Shown: positions 9,522 through 18,262 of the stretch, piece after piece
Layout: every line of letters begins with the position of its first letter
Numbering within the stretch: the first letter of the stretch is position 1
Assembly: GCA_030692355.1 (NCBI GenBank)
Contig: JAUYCF010000086.1
Location: forward strand, 1-39,165
Source: Thiobacillus sp.
Lineage (GTDB): Bacteria; Pseudomonadota; Gammaproteobacteria; Burkholderiales; Thiobacillaceae
Reading direction: 5' to 3'
Length of the DNA stretch: 39,165 bases
Program-made: the position numbers and the translations under genes
The notes under the pieces: generated by a model
Told to the model about the DNA's origin: nothing
The model's database searches: none
The model's input: the letters and a program-made list of their open reading frames with translations, nothing else

Positions 9522-10139
9522 ATGTCAGCCGTCATCAACCCCGCCACAGAAGCCCCGCGTGCCGAAGCACGCCGCACGCAAATTCGCGCCGCCGCCGAGG
9601 AATGCTTCCGCCGGCACGGTTTCCACGGCACCAGCATCGCGCAAATATCGAAAGCGGCCGGCATGAGCACCGGGCACATCTACCATTACTTCGAGAACAA
9701 GGAAGCGATCATTGCCGACATCGTCGCCCAGGATCTGGAGCGCCTGCTGACGCTGACCGCCGAACTGCGCGCGGCGAGCGACGTCAAGGCAGCCATGATC
9801 GAGCGCGCGGTCGAGGGCGTGCAAGCCAACCTTGATCCCGACACGGCCGGACTGCAGCTTGAAATCGTCGCTGAGGCGGCGCGCAACCCGCATATTGCCG
9901 GCATCGTTCAGGCGGCGGATCGGCAGTGCATCGGCAGCCTGATCGAAACGATCCGGACCCTGCGTCAGGCCGCCGGCCACCGTGACAGCAAGGCAACGCT
10001 CGCGGGCATGGCCGAGGCCATCGCGGCCATGTTCGAGGGCCTGCGCATTCGCGCCATCCGCAACCCGGACATTGACCGCGATGAAGTGGTAAGGATGTTT
10101 CGTCGCATGGTCAACGACCTGCTCTCACAAACCACCTAG
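9522..10139 (+). CDS. TetR/AcrR-family repressor, divergent from the RND operon
   Basis: A 205-residue TetR-family regulator. The N-terminal helix-turn-helix is clear (GTSIAQISKAAGMSTGHIYHY, about residues 38-58), followed by the family-typical FENKEAIIADIV. The all-helical C-terminal ligand domain is less conserved, as usual. The start at 9522 is well supported by GGAGGT five bases upstream. Because the gene is divergent from the adaptor-pump-channel operon and shares palindrome-containing DNA with it, it is most likely the ligand-responsive local repressor of that operon and of itself, like AcrR, NalC or TtgR. The inducer cannot be read from sequence. Confidence 0.9.
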   Translation: MSAVINPATEAPRAEARRTQIRAAAEECFRRHGFHGTSIAQISKAAGMSTGHIYHYFENKEAIIADIVAQDLERLLTLTAELRAASDVKAAMIERAVEGVQANLDPDTAGLQLEIVAEAARNPHIAGIVQAADRQCIGSLIETIRTLRQAAGHRDSKATLAGMAEAIAAMFEGLRIRAIRNPDIDRDEVVRMFRRMVNDLLSQTT

Positions 10140-10249
10140 CGCAGGCGTGTATGCCGCCCCGGTAGTTTCTACGCTGGAGTCCAGCAAACCCCAATAAAAA
10201 ATTGCCTGGCGCGCCGCGTGCGATGGATTTCGGCAACGCACGGGTTTCC

Positions 10250-10933
10250 CTATTTGAACAGGAAGAGCAGCTTCTCGTCGCCTACTTCGATCGTGTCGTT
10301 GGGCGACAGAGGGCGGGGCTCATGGCCGATGGATTTCCCGTTCAGACGCGCCGGGGTTTTCCCCTCGACATGGGTGATGAAATAGCCGTGCGGGCGGGAG
10401 TTGATCACCGCAAGCTGCTTGCCGGGTATGCCGAAGACATGCAGCACCTCGGACAATTCGATTTCCCGGCTTGACCGGGATCCATCGAACGCGCGGATCA
10501 GCCCCAACCGCCCCCCTTTCTTGAGGCGGGACGCCTTCTTGGCCGTCGCCAGCGAATAGGCGCCGACCGGTTGGGCGGGCGCGTTGCGCTCCAGGACCGA
10601 GGCCTGAATGATCATCGTCCTGTCGAAGCTGGGGCCATCGATTGCCTTGTGGTTTCGGTAGCGAATCTGCACGCCGGCAATCTCGATGACGTCGTCGTTT
10701 TGAAGGATGTGCCGGGTAACGGGCTGGCCATTCACCACGGTGCCATTGGTGCTGCCCAGGTCTTCCAGGAAGTCATCGTTGCCGATCGAGGTGATGCGGG
10801 CATGCGAGCGGCTGACGCCATCGATGGCCAGGCACAGGTCGCTGTCGGGCAGGCTGCCGATCGTGAAGCTGGCATCGTTGAGAAACCGGTTTTCGGTGAC
10901 CGTTCCGTTTTGACTGACGATGAGTTTTGCCAT
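10250..10933 (-). CDS. FHA-domain protein of a threonine-phosphorylation module
   Basis: A 227-residue predicted cytoplasmic phosphothreonine-binding protein. The N-terminal FHA domain is canonical: FTIGSLPDSDLCL, then SRSHARI (about 41-47), then DLGSTNGTVVNG (about 58-69), which carries the Arg, Ser and Asn used to bind pThr. A second, weaker FHA-like fold fills about residues 150-227 (FGIPGKQLAVINSRPHG through NDTIEVGDEKLLFLF). A Thr in FDRTMII between them could be a kinase target, which is inference. The true start is ATG 10933 (MAKLIVSQNG), only 5 bp after the phosphatase stop, so the two genes form an operon. In type VI secretion systems, Fha acts downstream of PpkA and PppA. Confidence 0.88.
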   Translation of the reverse strand: MAKLIVSQNGTVTENRFLNDASFTIGSLPDSDLCLAIDGVSRSHARITSIGNDDFLEDLGSTNGTVVNGQPVTRHILQNDDVIEIAGVQIRYRNHKAIDGPSFDRTMIIQASVLERNAPAQPVGAYSLATAKKASRLKKGGRLGLIRAFDGSRSSREIELSEVLHVFGIPGKQLAVINSRPHGYFITHVEGKTPARLNGKSIGHEPRPLSPNDTIEVGDEKLLFLFK

Positions 10934-10938
10934 GGGCT

Positions 10939-11775
10939 TTAGTGTCCAAAGAGCCAGCCGAAAAAGCCGTGCTTTTTCGCGGCGGAGGTTTGCGTTCCGA
11001 CCTTCGCCAGAATGACGGAGATGTTGTCTTCGCCGCCGTTGTCGTTGGCGATCATGATCAGCTGGCTGGCGGCAAGCGGCAGGTTGGCCTGGAGCGAATT
11101 GAGCACCAGCTCGATGTCCGCGTTGTCGACCATGTCGTTCAGGCCATCCGAGCAAAGCAGGTAGAGGTCGCCCGGCAGGGCTTCGCACGCGTCCAGCGCA
11201 ACGTCCACCTCGGCCTGCAGGCCCAATCCGCGCGTCACCAGATGGCGGTTGTGGGAGGTGGCCGCGGCCTCCGCGCTGAGGATCCCCTGGTCGATCTGCT
11301 CCTGCAGCAAGGAATGGTCATGCGTCAGCAATTCCAGCCGGTTCGCGCGCAGCCGATAGATGCGGGAATCGCCGATGTGCGCCAGGGTGACGTGGTTGTT
11401 TTTAAGCAGCAGCAGCGCCAGGGTTGAGCCCATGGCCTGTTCCCGGCTGGTGTGCTCGCGCTGCGCGCGGTTTTCGCCTTCCAGGTAGATCGCGCGGTTG
11501 GCTCGCTTGACGACCTCTTCCAGGACGTCGGCCACCTCGCCGTCCTGGTGCGTTTTGTCCTTCAGGGCCTGGGTCAATCCCTCGACGATGACCTGGGTGG
11601 TGATGTGGCTGGCCACGTCGCCCGACTGATAGCCGCCCATGCCATCCGACAGCACCAGCAGGCCCAGTTCACCGACGGTAGCGATGCTGTCTTCGTTCAG
11701 GCTTCGCAGCGTGCCCGGATCCGTCCTGGCGGCGATCTCGAGCGAAAGCGGGGTATTGGGTGCGGTGGTTGACAA
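10939..11775 (-). CDS. PP2C-type Ser/Thr protein phosphatase (PppA/Stp1-like)
   Basis: A 278-residue metal-dependent phosphatase predicted to reverse phosphorylation by the divergent kinase. PP2C motifs occur in order: RSLNEDS (E28, D29), VLSDGMGG (D44, G45), GSTLALL, HIGDSRIYRL, CSDGLNDMV and GEDNISVIL, so the metal-binding acidic set is complete. The C-terminus ends with an aromatic tail, GFFGWLFGH, of unknown role. The start is TTG at 11775; the first in-frame ATG falls inside the catalytic DGMGG motif, so a non-ATG start is needed. GGGGA lies nine bases upstream. It is the first gene of an operon with the FHA protein. Confidence 0.92.
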   Translation of the reverse strand: MSTTAPNTPLSLEIAARTDPGTLRSLNEDSIATVGELGLLVLSDGMGGYQSGDVASHITTQVIVEGLTQALKDKTHQDGEVADVLEEVVKRANRAIYLEGENRAQREHTSREQAMGSTLALLLLKNNHVTLAHIGDSRIYRLRANRLELLTHDHSLLQEQIDQGILSAEAAATSHNRHLVTRGLGLQAEVDVALDACEALPGDLYLLCSDGLNDMVDNADIELVLNSLQANLPLAASQLIMIANDNGGEDNISVILAKVGTQTSAAKKHGFFGWLFGH

Positions 11776-11869
11776 AGCGAGAGTCCCCTTTTGTGTTTGT
11801 TATACTTTCCTCACGAAGATTCTCTCACCCTGAATCGCACAGAAGCAAGCCGCCCACCACGCCTTCCAC
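11776..11869. promoter_or_regulatory. Divergent promoter region between phosphatase and kinase genes
   Basis: This 94-bp spacer serves two opposing transcription units. A TATACT hexamer at 11801-11806 could be a rightward -10 but its matching -35 is poor. The same bases read leftward give TATAAC. Overlapping promoters are likely but not proven. Confidence 0.35.
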
Positions 11870-13345
11870 ATGACAAGTCAAACAATAATCGGTCGTTACG
11901 AAGTGGTCGCCACCCTGGGGCAGGGCGCGATGGGGACGGTCTACAAGGCGGTGGACCCGCTGATCGAGCGCACGGTCGCCATCAAGACGATCAACCTCAA
12001 CCTCTCGAAAGAGGAACGTGCCGAGTTCGAGGAGCGTTTCTACCGCGAAGCCAAATCGGCGGGCCGCCTCAACCATTCCAACATCGTCACCATTTATGAC
12101 GTGGGCGAGACCGACGATATCGCCTATATCGCGATGGAATACCTGGACGGGGAATCGCTGCGCGAGATGCTCGACTCCGGCGTGGTGCTGCCGGTGGACA
12201 TGATCGGGAAAATCGCGGCGCGCATCGCCGGTGCGCTGGACTACGCGCACGAAAACCATGTGGTGCACCGCGACATCAAGCCGGCGAACATCATGATCAC
12301 GCCCGGCCGCGACGTCAAAATCATGGATTTCGGCATTGCCCAGATTCCCACGGGTTCGCGCACGCAGCTCGGCACCGTGCTGGGGTCGCCCAAATACATG
12401 GCGCCGGAGCAGGTGGCAGGCCAGGCCACGGATGGCAGGACCGATATTTTTGCGCTGGGCGTGGTGCTGTACGAAATGCTGACCGGGTCGACGCCGTTCA
12501 ATGGCGACAACCTCAGCGCCATCATGTACAAGGTTTTGAACGAGGACCCCGCGCCGCCCAGCACGGTCAACCCCCGCGTGCCGCCGTTTTTCGACCGGAT
12601 CGTCAGTCGTGCGCTGGCCAAGCGGCCGCAGGATCGCTATCAGACTGCCGGCGAGTTCGCCCGCGATTTGAAAATCCGGGATGGCGCTCCGCCCGAAACC
12701 GAACGCCTGCCCGCCGTCGGCGGCACGCCGGGCAATCCGGGGAAGGCAGGCAGGACGCAGGCGGGGCCGCACGACGCGACGGTTTTCTTAACACCTGACA
12801 AGGCCCGGGGGGTGATGGCAGCCGCGTCGGCGGCCAGCGGGCCGGGAACCGGAAACAAATCAGCGCTGCGGAATGGGCTGCCGCGCCGCAAGCCTGCTCT
12901 GCTCGCGCTTTCGCTGCTGGCCGTGGCCGCGTTTGCGGTGTATGTACTGGGCCCCAATCCCGCGCCCGGCAGGGTGCCCGCCCCGGCCGTTGCGAAGTTT
13001 GAAGGTGTCGGTCCGCCGCAAGCGGCGGTCGAGCCGGCCCTGCCGGCAGCGCCCGCTGCGGCACCGTCAAAGCCTGCAACAGCGCCCGCTGCGGCACCGT
13101 CAAAACCTGCAACAGCGCCCGCTGCCGTCGCGCAGGCGAAAGCCACCGTGTCGTTTGCGATTTCGCCCTGGGGCGAGATCTTCGTCGATGGCAAGCGCGT
13201 CGGCGTGTCTCCACCGTTCACCTCGCTGCAGCTGGAGGCCGGCAAGCACCAGGTGGAAGTGCGCAATCAGGGGTTTGCGCCCTATCGTGATACCGTGAAC
13301 CTGAAACCGGGGCAGTCGCTCAAGATCAGGCACAAATTCAGGTAA
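11870..13345 (+). CDS. PpkA/Stk-like Ser/Thr protein kinase with PEGA domain
   Basis: A 491-residue Hanks-type transmembrane kinase. The catalytic domain (about 9-270) is complete: glycine loop LGQGAMGTVYKA, K39 in VAIK, E60, HRDIKPAN (D135), DFG (D153) and YMAPEQ. A Pro/Ala linker follows, then one membrane helix at about 341-361 (LLALSLLAVAAFAVYVLG), a low-complexity periplasmic Ala/Pro/Lys stalk and a PEGA domain (about 425-491, SPWGEIFVDGKRVGVSPP), which in the family often contacts cell-envelope components. With the divergent phosphatase and FHA genes it matches the threonine-phosphorylation pathway that activates type VI secretion in Pseudomonas (PpkA-PppA-Fha1). The absence of secretion genes here leaves its target open. 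The start at 11870 puts the glycine loop near the N-terminus but has only a weak ribosome site. Confidence 0.93.
   Translation: MTSQTIIGRYEVVATLGQGAMGTVYKAVDPLIERTVAIKTINLNLSKEERAEFEERFYREAKSAGRLNHSNIVTIYDVGETDDIAYIAMEYLDGESLREMLDSGVVLPVDMIGKIAARIAGALDYAHENHVVHRDIKPANIMITPGRDVKIMDFGIAQIPTGSRTQLGTVLGSPKYMAPEQVAGQATDGRTDIFALGVVLYEMLTGSTPFNGDNLSAIMYKVLNEDPAPPSTVNPRVPPFFDRIVSRALAKRPQDRYQTAGEFARDLKIRDGAPPETERLPAVGGTPGNPGKAGRTQAGPHDATVFLTPDKARGVMAAASAASGPGTGNKSALRNGLPRRKPALLALSLLAVAAFAVYVLGPNPAPGRVPAPAVAKFEGVGPPQAAVEPALPAAPAAAPSKPATAPAAAPSKPATAPAAVAQAKATVSFAISPWGEIFVDGKRVGVSPPFTSLQLEAGKHQVEVRNQGFAPYRDTVNLKPGQSLKIRHKFR
13049..13114 (+). repeat. Two 33-bp tandem copies in the kinase stalk
   Basis: Two adjacent 33-bp units differ by one base and encode an 11-residue APAAAPSKPAT-type repeat. 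The first 11 bases of a third unit follow. It lengthens the flexible periplasmic stalk between membrane helix and PEGA domain and may vary in copy number by slippage. Confidence 0.85.
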
Positions 13346-13359
13346 GCAAGGACATGACC

Positions 13360-13740
13360 ATGAAGCAGATAAGCGCGCTGCTCTGCGTTGCGCTACTCGT
13401 GACAGGCTGCGCTGCGCCCATCGTGCGGGACACGGGCCTGGACCGGCTCGCGCTGCGCAAGGCCGAAAAGGACTTGTCGCTGGGGATTCGCGCTTACGAG
13501 GATGGAGACTACAGAAGCTCGACGCGGCTGCTGCAGAGCGCGCTCGCCTCGGATCCGTTCCTGGATTCCGACAAGGTGGCGGCGCACAAGTACCTGGCTT
13601 TCATGCATTGTTCCCAGTCACGGGAAAAGGCCTGTCGCGATTCGTTTCGCAAGGCGCTGGAGCTCGATCCGAAATTCAAATTGACCCCCGCGGAATCGGG
13701 CCACCCTGCGTGGGGGCCTGTCTTCAGATCGCTCAAGTAA
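13360..13740 (+). CDS. TssQ-like TPR lipoprotein associated with the kinase
   Basis: A 126-residue lipoprotein with signal peptide and lipobox LVTGC (lipidated Cys17), predicted to sit in the periplasm, membrane-anchored. The mature part is a small helical TPR-like repeat domain (AYEDGDYRSSTRLLQSAL, then FRKALELDPKF) ending in ESGHPAWGPVF, which I recognise from TssQ-family type VI secretion-associated lipoproteins. It lies 14 bp after the kinase stop, so the two are probably co-transcribed and may act together at the envelope. ATG 13360 is preferred over ATG 13354: AAGG at 13348-13351 is 8 bases from the former but only 2 from the latter, and MKQI gives a normal lipoprotein signal. Confidence 0.75.
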   Translation: MKQISALLCVALLVTGCAAPIVRDTGLDRLALRKAEKDLSLGIRAYEDGDYRSSTRLLQSALASDPFLDSDKVAAHKYLAFMHCSQSREKACRDSFRKALELDPKFKLTPAESGHPAWGPVFRSLK

Positions 13741-13851
13741 AGGGCGAAAGCCCGGCCGGGTGAGGTTCAAGGCGGTCGCCCGGGCCTGCCGGCGCCGAAC
13801 ACACCGCGCTCCGAAGGAAGCCGGGGTGCACTGCAGGGCACCCCTTAATAA

Positions 13852-13878
13852 AAAAGCCCCGCGCGAGGCGGGGCTTTT
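13852..13878. terminator. Bidirectional Rho-independent terminator
   Basis: Two perfect 11-bp arms, AAAAGCCCCGC and GCGGGGCTTTT, flank a 5-base loop. The A-run on one side and T-run on the other allow termination in both directions: groEL from the right and the kinase-lipoprotein unit from the left. Confidence 0.9.
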
Positions 13879-13908
13879 GGTTGGCGGTGAACAGCCGGGG
13901 CCGGGTTT

Positions 13909-15686
<1,778 letters not shown>

Positions 15687-15702
15687 TTTGTTGGTTTGGA
15701 AC

Positions 15703-15996
15703 TTAAGCTTCGACCACGCCCAAGATGTCTTCTTCGCGCATCACCAGCAGCTCGACGCCTTCGTCCTTGACGGTTTGCTTGACGGCGTACTTGCTGAACA
15801 GCACGCGGTCGCCGACTTTCACGTCGAGCGGAATCAGCTTGCCCTGGTCGTCTTTCTTGCCTGCGCCGACGGCGATGATTTCGCCCTGGTCGGGTTTTTC
15901 GGTAGCAGCGTCGGGGATCACGATTCCGGAAGCGGTCTTGCGCTCTTCTTCCATGCGTTTGACAATCACATGGTCGTGCAGAGGACGGATTTTCAT
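15703..15996 (-). CDS. groES: Co-chaperonin GroES (Hsp10)
   Basis: A 97-residue heptameric lid of the GroEL chaperonin. The sequence starts [18 protein letters not shown], carries the mobile loop that docks on GroEL ([16 protein letters not shown]) and ends [11 protein letters not shown], all canonical. ATG 15996 has GGAGA seven bases upstream. It is the first gene of the groESL operon, directly downstream of a perfect CIRCE operator and a sigma-70/heat-shock-type promoter, so repression by HrcA and possible sigma-32 activation are expected. Confidence 0.98.
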   Translation of the reverse strand: MKIRPLHDHVIVKRMEEERKTASGIVIPDAATEKPDQGEIIAVGAGKKDDQGKLIPLDVKVGDRVLFSKYAVKQTVKDEGVELLVMREEDILGVVEA

Positions 15997-16073
15997 TGCA
16001 AAGTCTCCATTGCGTCAGCGTTGATAAAGGCAGCCCAAGGCTGCCCGAAAATAAGGAAGCGGCGAAGATGTGG

Positions 16074-16100
16074 TTAGCACTCGCCGCCATAGAGTGCTAA
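16074..16100. promoter_or_regulatory. CIRCE operator (HrcA binding site) of groESL
   Basis: A perfect consensus CIRCE inverted repeat: TTAGCACTC (16074-16082), a 9-bp spacer, then GAGTGCTAA (16092-16100). It lies just downstream of the -10 box on the groES strand, where bound HrcA would block transcription. The hrcA gene is not in the window. Confidence 0.97.
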
Positions 16101-16129
16101 TAGTAGGGGCGCATTGTGACAATTTCAAG
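16100..16129 (-). promoter_or_regulatory. groESL promoter, sigma-70 overlapping a sigma-32-like site
   Basis: On the minus strand, TTGAAA (16128-16123) and TACTAT (16105-16100) are separated by exactly 17 bp, a good sigma-70 promoter. The same stretch reads CTTGAA followed by CCCCTACT, close to the sigma-32 consensus, so dual control with the adjacent CIRCE is plausible. Confidence 0.75.
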
Positions 16130-16434
16130 CCCATGGATGATTGTCGGTCGCCAATAAAGTCGATAGTTTCGCCACAAAAGTCGATCAGCCTGCCTGGGCC
16201 GGTACGCGATGAACGGCGCTAGTGGACGCCAATGTCTATATAAATCAAAGCGTTGCAGCTTTCGCCGATTAGCCTGCGGCACTGGAAGGCCAAAGTCTTA
16301 CAGTGATTCATCCCCCTTCGTGATTTATTCGCTGCCACCCGGTAATTGCTTGGTGGTTTGGGTGATCGGCTGGCGGCTTAGGCAGCCACTCTGTAAAGTG
16401 GCCCGGCTGCAACAACCATACAGGTCAGCAGTTC
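16130..16434. other. Gene-free spacer upstream of groES
   Basis: About 300 bp with no credible gene on either strand. A 61-codon frame on the minus strand runs across the groES promoter and is not protein-like enough to call. The stretch does contain a 21-bp-period direct repeat at 16148-16187, listed separately, and it appears to be the left boundary of the accessory DNA that follows. Confidence 0.5.
16148..16187. repeat. 21-bp-period direct repeat, possible IS end remnant
   Basis: Two copies of a unit reading TCGCCAATAAAGTCGAT and TCGCCACAAAAGTCGAT start 21 bp apart (16148 and 16169). Short repeated GTCGAT/GCCAC units of this kind are found at the ends of IS21-family elements. No transposase or second end is visible, so the insertion-sequence origin is tentative. 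Confidence 0.35.
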
Positions 16435-16647
16435 ATGTTCTATGCCGTAGGCACGAAAGTATCCGGCATCAGTAAAACCAATATTGTGAAACTGACCCTG
16501 CCTGTCCCGCCAGCCCCCTAACAAACCGCCATCGCTACCGTTCTCTCCGGCATGGACGCCGAATTCGCCGCCCGCCGCGACAAGACCCGCGCCCTCAAGC
16601 AGGGCATGATGCAGGAACTGCTGACCGGACGGATTCAGCTGGTATGA
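16426..16647 (+). pseudogene. hsdS 3'-end remnant (type I specificity subunit)
   Basis: The frame reads QQFMFYAVGTKVSGISKTNI, then KLTLPVPPAP, then TAA at the codon where HsdS proteins normally have the Glu of an EQ pair, and continues in the same frame as QTAIATVLSGMDAEF, RRDKTRALKQGMMQELLTGR and IQLV before TGA at 16645. This is the second conserved region and C-terminal helix of a type I specificity subunit. The N-terminal recognition domains and start are missing, and an in-frame stop interrupts the rest, so it is a pseudogene fragment. Its C-terminus differs from that of the intact hsdS at 28803-29996, so it derives from another type I system. It lies just upstream of the ATPase gene and shares its direction. 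Confidence 0.75.
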
Positions 16648-16835
16648 GACCAATAGGGTTTATTCGGCTTTTGGCGTATACGACCGTATGCGTATGAATC
16701 CCTATAAATGAACCCGAAGCGCATCAGACAGCGGGTGCAGATGCGCGGTCATGCATATGCGACCACGCCATATTTTATTGACTTTTATTTTCAACTTGAT
16801 AAATTATCCAAATCCTAATAATCAAGGATAATTCC
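16648..16835. other. AT-rich spacer with candidate promoter for the ATPase gene
   Basis: No gene is visible. TTGACT (16778-16783) and TAAATT (16800-16805), 16 bp apart, make a reasonable rightward promoter, and AAGGAT lies just upstream of ATG 16836. Short palindromes (CGTATACG, GGTC...GACC) occur at about 16675-16765. Confidence 0.5.
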
Positions 16836-18032
16836 ATGATTCACTACCCCCGCCCCGCCCTGGCAGAAGAGATGGTAGCCGCCATGCAAGGCAAGGCGGC
16901 GTTCAGCGATGCCCACAACGGGCTATTTCTCGCCGCGCCGCGCCGCACCGGCAAATCGACGTTCTTGCAGATGGACCTGCGGCCGGCGCTGGAGCGGCAG
17001 GGGGTGGTCGTGGTGTATGTGGATCTATGGGCCGATCAGCGCCGCGACCCCGGTGCCCTGGTGGCCGAGGCCATTGGCAGAGCCTTGCAGCCGCATTTGG
17101 GACGGGTGGCTAAAGCCGCCAAAGCGGCGGGCGTGGAAAGCGTGACAATCGCCGGTGCGTTCAAGATCGACACCGGCAAGATCGGGCAGCTCGACGGCGC
17201 CACGCTGCCCGATGCGCTGCGCGCCTTGCATGAGGCCGCCAAGGCCCCTGTGGCCCTGATCGTTGACGAGGCGCAACACGCATTGACCAGCGAGGCGGGT
17301 GAGGCGGCCATGGCAGCCCTCAAATCCGCGCGCGACCAGCTCAATCGCCCTGGCGCTGTGAACCTGATGCTGGTGATGTCGGGCTCGGATCGTGACAAGC
17401 TGCTGCGCCTGGTGAACACGAATGGCGCACCCTTTTATGGATCGCAGATTCAACGCATGCCCGAACTGGGGCAGGATTTCATCGCCCATATCGTCCGGCT
17501 GATTGAAGACCAGCGGCCCGACGTTCAGCCGGTGGATACAGACGCCCTGTTGGTCGCGTTTCAGCGTTTCGGCTCCCGTCCGCAGTTTTTTATGGAAGCG
17601 CTGGGGCAGGCGCTGAGCCCGCTGGCTGCCTTGTCCACCCGGTTTGAACCGGGTGTGGTGCAGGCGGCCCGGCAACGACTGACTGACGATGAAGCGCAAA
17701 TGGCCTCGGATTACCTGGGCTTGAAACCGCTGGAGCAGGCGGTGCTGTGGCGCTTGTTGGAGCAGGGGCAGCGCTTCCGCCCCTACGATGCCGAAGCACT
17801 GCGCTTCTACAGCGAAAAAACGGGCGCACCGGTCACCGCCCAAAAGGCCCAGAACGCGCTGGAAACCCTGCGTCAACATACACCGGCCATGGTCTGGAAA
17901 TCCGCCCGCGGGGAATACGCGGTGGACGATGCGGGGATGCACCGCTGGTTTGAACAGTGTTTGGCCGCCGGCACCTGGCCACCTGCGGGATCGCAGATGG
18001 ACCTGGAGCAGGGAGCGCTGCCACGCGCTTGA
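16836..18032 (+). CDS. AAA-type ATPase stranded between hsdS and hsdR remnants
   Basis: A 398-residue predicted cytoplasmic P-loop ATPase. Walker A is APRRTGKS (about 34-41) and Walker B is VALIVDEAQ (D144, E145). The ATPase core resembles the archaeal-type/ORC-like AAA group that includes MalT-like and DUF-type regulators. The C-terminal part (about 290-398) looks like a winged-helix segment (DYLGLKPLEQAVLWRLLEQG). Function is unknown. It is flanked by a decayed hsdS end and the first codons of an hsdR, in the order hsdS-ATPase-hsdR, so it was probably an accessory gene of a now lost type I restriction system. It is intact, with its own promoter-like sequence and a good ribosome site, and may have a function independent of restriction. 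Confidence 0.8.
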   Translation: MIHYPRPALAEEMVAAMQGKAAFSDAHNGLFLAAPRRTGKSTFLQMDLRPALERQGVVVVYVDLWADQRRDPGALVAEAIGRALQPHLGRVAKAAKAAGVESVTIAGAFKIDTGKIGQLDGATLPDALRALHEAAKAPVALIVDEAQHALTSEAGEAAMAALKSARDQLNRPGAVNLMLVMSGSDRDKLLRLVNTNGAPFYGSQIQRMPELGQDFIAHIVRLIEDQRPDVQPVDTDALLVAFQRFGSRPQFFMEALGQALSPLAALSTRFEPGVVQAARQRLTDDEAQMASDYLGLKPLEQAVLWRLLEQGQRFRPYDAEALRFYSEKTGAPVTAQKAQNALETLRQHTPAMVWKSARGEYAVDDAGMHRWFEQCLAAGTWPPAGSQMDLEQGALPRA

Positions 18033-18057
18033 TTCAGAACAATACAAGGAAAGCGCC

Positions 18058-18129
18058 ATGACCACCGTCGGCCAGATCGAGAAGCGAACCCAACGGCAAG
18101 TGCGCCATCGTTACCAGCTATGCCGCTGA
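18058..18129 (+). pseudogene. hsdR 5'-end remnant (type I restriction subunit)
   Basis: An ATG with AAGGA eight bases upstream opens a 23-codon frame that begins MTTVGQIEKRTQ, the usual start of one class of HsdR proteins, and then loses similarity before TGA. From about 18092 the +1-shifted frame reads NGKCAIVTSY, which resembles an internal HsdR helicase segment. This suggests a large internal deletion joined two distant parts of hsdR. The remnant runs into a palindromic element at 18119. It lies 25 bp after the ATPase stop, so it was once the next gene of that operon. Confidence 0.6.
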
Positions 18130-18216
18130 ACCATTTGCAGGTGAGCGTTACATTGCTTCACTTCTCCCTTTGAAAAAGGGGGGCAATCCATGTCCTGAAA
18201 ATGGTTCAGCGGCATA
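18119..18216. repeat. 98-bp palindromic element (MITE-like) before parE
   Basis: Inverted arms at 18119-18141 and 18194-18216 match at 22 of 23 positions (outer sequence TATGCCGCTGAACCATTT). Between them a second hairpin, CCCTTT-GAA-AAAGGG, is nested. The whole unit could be a miniature inverted-repeat element or a large transcript hairpin, and it ends the hsdR remnant. No target-site duplication was recognised. Confidence 0.7.
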
Positions 18217-18262
18217 TTGAGGTGAGTTATTGCAAGCTTTTGATTCATGAGACAAGCAAAGA

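Noticed and set aside
16097..16282. 61-codon minus-strand frame covering the groES promoter
   Set aside because: It overlaps the CIRCE and promoter elements and has no recognisable domain.
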